Shown: piece by piece, positions 6,073 through 10,445 of the stretch
Position numbering within the stretch: the stretch's first letter is position 1
Layout of the letters: the number at the start of each line of letters is the position of its first letter
Source of the DNA: Bacteroidales bacterium
Lineage (GTDB): Bacteria > Bacteroidota > Bacteroidia > Bacteroidales > VadinHA17
Direction: 5' to 3'
DNA length: 10,445 nucleotides
Assembly: GCA_013314865.1 (NCBI GenBank)
Contig: JABUEV010000049.1
Span: 1 to 10,445 of the forward strand
Position numbers and translations under genes: made by a program
Notes under the pieces: generated by a model
Databases searched by the model: none
The model's input: the letters and a program-made list of their open reading frames with translations, nothing else
What the model was told of the DNA's origin: nothing

Positions 6073-7215
6073 ATGATAGCCACGGCATATAAATTCATCA
6101 GATACGATAAGCCTAAAAGTATTGGAGTGGTGATAGGGATAATTATAAGTACATTCCTGATAGGCCAGCAGGTTGGTATTCTAACCTTTCTTACAACATT
6201 AATGGGCGGTTTAGTGAGTAATTCAGACACTGGCAAGGCAGATATCTGGATTACGGATAAAATAACAATTAACGCCAACGAACTGGCAAAGATAGACGGG
6301 TCGGTAGCACGCGAGGTCAGAAGTATAGAGGGAGTGGAATCAGCATATCCGATAGTGGTTACACCTGCCGTTGCCAGCTTCTCCAATGGAAAAACTGCAC
6401 CAGTTACAATAATCGGCAGTGAAGCCCCCGGTTTCGTGGCAGGACCGCTGAAGGATAAAATCATCAAGGGAAGTCTTGCAGATCTTTTAGATGATTTTGC
6501 AGTTTCTGCAGATTTTTACGATGCTTCAACTCTGACCAATTCAACAGACGTCGGAACAGAGCTGGAGATAAACGGGAAACGGGCAATTATTAAGGTTCAG
6601 ACAAAAGATGCAAGAGGTTTTGGCGGGTCGTTTTTTTACACGACTCTTTCACGGGCAAGATTTTACGGCAATTTTCCGGACGACAAGGTAAGCGCTGTTG
6701 CTGTAAAGGTAAAAGAGGGTTATCCGGTCGAAAAAGTAAGAGATGAAATTAACAGTTTATTGCCGCTGGTGAATGCCTGGAAGACCGAAGACCTGAAATC
6801 CTCAACTGTCAGGTTCATTGTGATTAGTTCAAATATAGGTTCCAGTATCGGTTCACTGGTAATATTTGCCATAATAAGCGGATTTTTCATTATCGGACTG
6901 ACACTCTATTCTTCAGCAATGGACAGGGTAAAGGATTACGGAACCCTTAAAGCAATAGGTGCCACAAACGGGTACATTACAAGGCTTATAATTGTTCAGT
7001 CGCTGATATTTGCTGTAACCGGATTTATCCTGGCCTGGATGTTACTGGAAGGATTCAGGGCAGGTGTGAAAAACGCCGGACTTATAATTAACATTTCACC
7101 TCTACTGCTTGGCGGGCTCTTCATGATTACATTTCTGATTTCGGTGGGAAGTGCTTTGTTTTTCTCTGTCCGTACAATAAACAGTGTCGAACCGGCATCA
7201 GTGTTCAGAAATTAA
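6073..7215 (+). CDS. FtsX-family ABC permease (DevC-like)
   Basis: The 380-residue product is the integral membrane partner of the ATPase. It has one N-terminal membrane helix (about 16-40), a large periplasmic domain (about 45-250) and three C-terminal helices (about 255-280, 304-326, 343-366), the four-helix FtsX/MacB plan. The segment DYGTLKAIGATNGYI (288-302) between helices 2 and 3 is the conserved cytoplasmic coupling region and closely resembles DevC proteins. The length is also typical of DevC (about 380-390) and shorter than most MacB fusions. The periplasmic domain shows IEGVESAYP (85-93), as in MacB-like domains. The start at 6073 lies 4 bp after the adaptor stop. Family is certain; assignment to the DevC branch is likely. 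Confidence 0.9.
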   Translation: MIATAYKFIRYDKPKSIGVVIGIIISTFLIGQQVGILTFLTTLMGGLVSNSDTGKADIWITDKITINANELAKIDGSVAREVRSIEGVESAYPIVVTPAVASFSNGKTAPVTIIGSEAPGFVAGPLKDKIIKGSLADLLDDFAVSADFYDASTLTNSTDVGTELEINGKRAIIKVQTKDARGFGGSFFYTTLSRARFYGNFPDDKVSAVAVKVKEGYPVEKVRDEINSLLPLVNAWKTEDLKSSTVRFIVISSNIGSSIGSLVIFAIISGFFIIGLTLYSSAMDRVKDYGTLKAIGATNGYITRLIIVQSLIFAVTGFILAWMLLEGFRAGVKNAGLIINISPLLLGGLFMITFLISVGSALFFSVRTINSVEPASVFRN

Positions 7216-7224
7216 CAATGTACT

Positions 7225-8574
7225 ATGAAAAGAAAAATTTTAACAGGGTTTTTGTTCCTTTTAACAATAAGCTTTACAGCTTCAGCACAGAAAGATGCTG
7301 AATCCTCAACACTCTCTTTTGATAATGCAATTAAGGAAGCTCTCCGGAATAACCCTGAACTGAGAATCAGGGAGCTTAACTACAAAATGTCTGTTGAACA
7401 GCTTAAAGAGTCAAAACTGCAGTTGGTTCCCCAGATATACGGTCGTTATGATGTCAGGCACAACATTATTATTCCTTCAACACTTGTCCCTGTTGGTAAG
7501 TTTAATCCTTCCCTTCCGCCTGATGAAACAGTTCCCATAAAGTTCGGAACCTCATGGTATTCAGGTGCGGGATTGTTTGCATCTGTAAGCCTTTTTGATC
7601 CGTCTATTATCGGGGACATAAGGGAGAAAAATGCATCAGTTGCCCTGAGCGAACTCGAAAGAAAAATCACTGAGAAAGACCTTGAATACCAGGCCGGCAG
7701 GGCTTATATAGCATGCCTTATATCATCCGAGCAGTATGATTACGCTGTGGAAGATACACTTAACAGCTATAACCAGCTTATGGAAACCAAACGAAGGGTT
7801 GATGGAGGATTTCTCAAGATTACAGATCTTAACCAGGCTGTGCTTAATCATAATAATGCCGTAAGCAGGCTAAATGACGCAAAACGAATTGTGAACGATT
7901 CATGGAAGACTCTGGCATATTGGATGGGATATCCTCAGGATCAGCAATTTAATCCTCAACTTACAGATTCTCTGTCTGTTCTGATTGAAAGATTCAGCAC
8001 CGGAATAAAGGCTGAATCGGATCTTCTTTCAACTCCTGAGCTGGCACTGCTGAAAAAAAGAACTGACATAGACAACCTCAGGCTTCGGAATATAAAATAC
8101 TCTTTTCTGCCCACTGTAAGTCTGAGTGCTGTTTATGCAGGTGATTTCTACAACAATAATCTGAGACTTTCTGATAAAGATTACTGGTTTGGGAACAGCA
8201 ATATAAGCTTATCACTAAAAATACCCATAACAGAAGGTATCAGCAGGGTAAAGAAATTATCAAGGCAGAAGCTTATGGTCGAAACTGCCGGTGAAGATTT
8301 ACTCGCCGAATTGAATAAAAAACAGCTTGAACTGAACAGAAACCGTGACAACATGATTTTTTACATGAAAGAGATGTCACTGAAAGATGAAAATATGAAG
8401 ATTTCAACGTCAAATTATAAAGCGGCATTCGGTCTCTTTCGTGAAGGCCGGATACTTCCCTCCGAGCTCACAGGGGCTGAGCTGTCTTTAAAACAGGCTA
8501 AATTTGACTATCTTAATTCTGTTTTCAGTTTTATTGAATCAGTTCTCGAGTTTAAAAGAATTACAGGATCGTAG
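7225..8574 (+). CDS. TolC-family outer-membrane efflux channel
   Basis: The 449-residue product has a signal peptide (about 1-22, ending ASAQK) followed by the TolC-type opening LSFDNAIKEALRNNPELRIREL, then long amphipathic helices. Two structural repeats are visible, with beta-strand pairs near residues 73-130 (PQIYGRYDVR...ASVSLFDPS) and about 290-335 (PTVSLSAVYAGDFYNN...SLSLKIPI). This is the layout of TolC trimers, which form an outer-membrane barrel with a periplasmic helical tunnel. It starts 9 bp after the permease stop, so the exporter brings its own exit duct. This is unlike cyanobacterial devBCA, where the TolC homologue is encoded elsewhere. No terminator is evident in the 28 bp before the convergent DUF2905 gene. 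Family is certain. Confidence 0.92.
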   Translation: MKRKILTGFLFLLTISFTASAQKDAESSTLSFDNAIKEALRNNPELRIRELNYKMSVEQLKESKLQLVPQIYGRYDVRHNIIIPSTLVPVGKFNPSLPPDETVPIKFGTSWYSGAGLFASVSLFDPSIIGDIREKNASVALSELERKITEKDLEYQAGRAYIACLISSEQYDYAVEDTLNSYNQLMETKRRVDGGFLKITDLNQAVLNHNNAVSRLNDAKRIVNDSWKTLAYWMGYPQDQQFNPQLTDSLSVLIERFSTGIKAESDLLSTPELALLKKRTDIDNLRLRNIKYSFLPTVSLSAVYAGDFYNNNLRLSDKDYWFGNSNISLSLKIPITEGISRVKKLSRQKLMVETAGEDLLAELNKKQLELNRNRDNMIFYMKEMSLKDENMKISTSNYKAAFGLFREGRILPSELTGAELSLKQAKFDYLNSVFSFIESVLEFKRITGS

Positions 8575-8602
8575 CATAAAGGATTTCACTTCCCGGCTTC
8601 AA

Positions 8603-8824
8603 TTACAGGAATTTTCTTATCAGATATAAAATTGCTGAAAGTAGAATGCTGAGTATAATCATGGTAGTTACAGGAATGTAGATCCTTACATTTTCCTTAA
8701 CGATTCTGATGTCCCCGGGCAGGTGTCCCAGCCAGTTAAGTTTATTTCCTGCAAGTAAAAGAATTAGTCCTGTCACAACCAGAATTATACCTGAAATAAT
8801 CAGTATTTTCCCAAGCTGTTCCAC
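8603..8824 (-). CDS. DUF2905 small membrane protein
   Basis: The 73-residue product has two membrane helices (about 6-25 and 50-69) joined by a loop containing NWLGHLPGDIRI (30-41). The LG.LPGDI motif between two helices is the signature of DUF2905, a widespread family of small inner-membrane proteins with no known function. It lies 26 bp downstream of the DUF5009 gene on the same strand and is probably co-transcribed with it. It is convergent with the exporter operon. Length is normal for the family. Family is fairly sure; function unknown. Confidence 0.85.
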   Translation of the reverse strand: MEQLGKILIISGIILVVTGLILLLAGNKLNWLGHLPGDIRIVKENVRIYIPVTTMIILSILLSAILYLIRKFL

Positions 8825-8850
8825 GGTAGTGTATATTATTTATCAGAATA

Positions 8851-9969
8851 TCAGATCTTAATAAATAGTTTGTTTTTATAGAGCCAGTAGCAGAGGTACC
8901 ACATCATAGCCCATACGCCAAGACTTGTAATTATTGAGGCTGTCAGTTCCCCGGTCCATGAAAAGAGCAGGTTGCTGAAAGGACTGACAATCCGTGTAAG
9001 GATCCTGGTAAATCCTGCTTCGAAGAACAGATATATAAAAATACTGTTCATACCGACAATTATAAAAAACCTGGAAAAGCTTCCGAGAAGTTTTTTTACG
9101 TCAATTAGCCAGTAGCTGAGACAGAGGGCAAGTATGGTCCAGCCTCCGCTTGCAAACACAAATGATACGGTTGCAATCTTTTTGATTATCGGGGTTATAT
9201 TCAGCAGGTCGAGTGAGTAGCCTATAACCAATGCCGCAATTCCTGCTATTACAAGAATTTTTATTTTTTGTGCCGGACTGCGGTCGCTCATGAGGAGTTT
9301 GCCGCACATCATCCCCCATACAGTGTGGGCAGTAGTTGATACAAAATTCAGAGTCGCCCATTCACTTGCCTTTTCAACTCCTTCTATCTTGTTGTTGAAC
9401 CACGCGCCAAGATTTTCATAATTTACCCAGGGATGATTGAATCCCTCAACCGGAAAGAATCTGTATGCCAGGTCGATGAAAAGTAAAATGGCGAGTGTGA
9501 ATATCAGCTGGAATCTAAAACTCTTGTTCATTATCAGGAAAGCCACCAGGTATGTAACCGACAGCTGGGCAAGGACATTCTGGAACCGGAACACGAGTTT
9601 GCCTGCCGCAATGAAATACAATGCCCACCCAAGAAACAGAAGAATGAACGAACGTTTGAAGGCATGCCTGGTGATAGTTTTCATGCTTTCCCCTTTTTTC
9701 AATCTGTTTGCAACAGCAAACGGTATGGCAACCCCCACAATGAACATAAAGAAAGGCTGTATAAGATCCCAGAAATGCAAACCGTGCCATTCATGATGAT
9801 GAAACTGCGTGGCTATAAACTGGACTGCAGGGCTGTTTACCTCCATCAGATGCTCATAAAGGCGTGATGCCTCGCCTGCAAGAAGAAACATAGTAAAGCC
9901 GCGGAAGAAATCGACTGAGGTTATCCTGCCGGGCAAAGGTTGAACGGTTGACTTGATATCAGAGGCCAT
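8851..9969 (-). CDS. DUF5009 / NagX-like multi-pass membrane protein (acyltransferase-like)
   Basis: The 372-residue product has about ten hydrophobic segments. It opens with RITSVDFFRGFTMFLL (15-30), then HHHEWHGLHFWDLIQPFFMF (57-76), FQNVLAQLSVTY (129-140) and HTVWGMMCGKLL (215-226). These are the conserved blocks of the COG4299 family (DUF5009, NagX, and the animal heparan-alpha-glucosaminide N-acetyltransferase). In that family a His in the HxxWxG block is thought to take part in moving an acetyl group across the membrane to an amino sugar; His58-x-x-Trp61 fits this. A sugar acetylation or amino-sugar role is therefore plausible but unproven, as no sugar gene lies beside it. The start at 9969 agrees with the family N-terminus. 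No convincing promoter was found upstream. Family is sure; reaction is inferred. Confidence 0.85.
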   Translation of the reverse strand: MASDIKSTVQPLPGRITSVDFFRGFTMFLLAGEASRLYEHLMEVNSPAVQFIATQFHHHEWHGLHFWDLIQPFFMFIVGVAIPFAVANRLKKGESMKTITRHAFKRSFILLFLGWALYFIAAGKLVFRFQNVLAQLSVTYLVAFLIMNKSFRFQLIFTLAILLFIDLAYRFFPVEGFNHPWVNYENLGAWFNNKIEGVEKASEWATLNFVSTTAHTVWGMMCGKLLMSDRSPAQKIKILVIAGIAALVIGYSLDLLNITPIIKKIATVSFVFASGGWTILALCLSYWLIDVKKLLGSFSRFFIIVGMNSIFIYLFFEAGFTRILTRIVSPFSNLLFSWTGELTASIITSLGVWAMMWYLCYWLYKNKLFIKI

Positions 9970-10133
9970 TTTTCAGGAAATTAGGTTAGTATAATGAATG
10001 CGAATGACAAAACATTTGCATAAAGATATACTAAAAAATCTCTGAAGTAAAAAGGCGGTTCAGATTTTTATAAATGACTCTGCCGGCATTATATGAAAGA
10101 TCCGATATGTGCCTGATATGAATTTATTTTTCC

Positions 10134-10445
10134 CTAAATAAGGGATCCTGTTAACATTCTGAACATCTTGATGATAACGGCTTCATTTTTCCCTTTTTCA
10201 CCTGAAAGCGAAAGTGCGTTATCAGTTAGTCTGTCAGGCTTGGATTGATTGAATTCGCCGGACAAGTCAATATTTGCAAGTGTGAATTTGCTGTAATCCT
10301 CAGGCCGGCTCAAATAAACAAGCGTTCCCTCGGCAAGACCCTTTTCGATTATAATGTTCTTTTCGTTTGCCTCACCCGGGACTATCACCTGGCGAGTGCG
10401 ATTCTTTGTATAGACGTAAGGAATATTGTCAGAACCGGCATACAC
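10134..10445 (-). CDS. Efflux-type periplasmic adaptor, C-terminal part (cut by window edge)
   Basis: The last 103 codons of a gene that enters from the right edge; the first codon seen (GTG) is internal, not a start. The segment IPYVYTKNRTRQVIVPGEANEKNIIIEKGLAEGTLVYLSRPED (residues 8-50) has the strand pattern of the membrane-proximal C-terminal domain of HlyD/RND-type adaptors, where VVY..... (R/K)V.V..G......IEI..GL.EG..V.L is usual. A polar tail of about 50 residues follows, longer than in minimal adaptors. No permease or channel follows on the left, so its partners must lie upstream, outside the window, or elsewhere. The TAG stop sits in a short inverted repeat (CCCT-TATTT-AGGG) too weak to call a terminator. 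Moderately sure of the family. Confidence 0.6.
   Translation of the reverse strand: MYAGSDNIPYVYTKNRTRQVIVPGEANEKNIIIEKGLAEGTLVYLSRPEDYSKFTLANIDLSGEFNQSKPDRLTDNALSLSGEKGKNEAVIIKMFRMLTGSLI

Noticed and set aside
8558..8613. Short direct repeat AATTACAGGA at the ends of the convergent TolC and DUF2905 genes
   Set aside because: Both copies lie in or next to coding ends, are only 10 bp, and form neither a hairpin nor flanks of an inserted element.
9437..9796. Plus-strand 119-codon open frame inside the DUF5009 gene
   Set aside because: It is antisense to a well-supported membrane protein and its translation has no recognisable family or signal. I read it as a shadow of the real frame.
2936..9979. 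Identical 14 bases CCATTTTTCAGGAA over the starts of the MerR-B12 gene (2936-2949) and the DUF5009 gene (9966-9979)
   Set aside because: Both cover the start codon and A-rich leader, where similar sequence is expected in this phylum. One pair is not enough to claim a regulatory element.
10021..10028. Possible -7 box (TATCTTTA on the minus strand) for the DUF5009 gene
   Set aside because: The final G of TAnnTTTG is missing and no TTG is found at the right spacing, so it is not distinguishable from AT-rich background.

Overview
The window looks like chromosomal DNA of a Bacteroidota bacterium, probably a Bacteroidales/Marinilabiliales-type lineage. This rests on moderate-to-low GC, A-rich leaders without strong Shine-Dalgarno sites, matches to the Bacteroidota -7 box TAnnTTTG, and gene content typical of that phylum: a fasciclin lipoprotein, a DUF5009 membrane protein, a MerR-B12 regulator and a TolC-type exporter operon. 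I see no tRNA, rRNA, CRISPR array, insertion sequence, phage gene or origin. Taxonomy is inferred from these traits only.

Layout. Positions 1-142 (minus) hold the first 47 codons of a DUF937 protein. Between it and the next gene lie two adjacent arrays of 8-bp repeats, one of them folded into a perfect 16-bp inverted repeat. Positions 265-1239 (minus) encode a secreted protein with three PGTY-containing beta-type repeats. A divergent promoter region (about 1272-1343) separates it from 1463-2041 (plus), a Spy/CpxP-like periplasmic protein with two LTxxQ motifs and a Met/Trp/Arg-rich insert. Convergent with that gene is a minus-strand pair: a two-domain fasciclin lipoprotein (3064-3975), then, past a strong hairpin terminator (2991-3017), a MerR-family regulator with a cobalamin-binding domain of the CarH/LitR type (2064-2939).

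The centre (4329-8574, plus) is a compact four-gene operon for a complete tripartite exporter: an ABC ATPase, a lipoprotein membrane-fusion protein, an FtsX/DevC-like permease and a TolC-family outer-membrane channel. The two middle proteins resemble the cyanobacterial DevBCA exporters. Together the four would span both membranes and move a substrate from the inner membrane or periplasm to the outside. No substrate gene is obvious. The roughly 350-base leader contains a perfect 20-bp palindrome overlapping a likely promoter and a possible 26-codon ORF for a strongly cationic peptide.

The right end (minus) holds a DUF5009/NagX-like multi-pass membrane protein (8851-9969) followed by a small DUF2905 membrane protein (8603-8824), probably co-transcribed. 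The last feature is the C-terminal part of another efflux-type periplasmic adaptor, cut by the window edge (10134-10445).

Most genes are recognisable family members of ordinary kind. The least explained items are the octamer arrays, the exporter leader (palindrome and small ORF), the MerR-B12 protein that lacks the usual upper-ligand histidine, and the Met/Trp-rich Spy-like protein.
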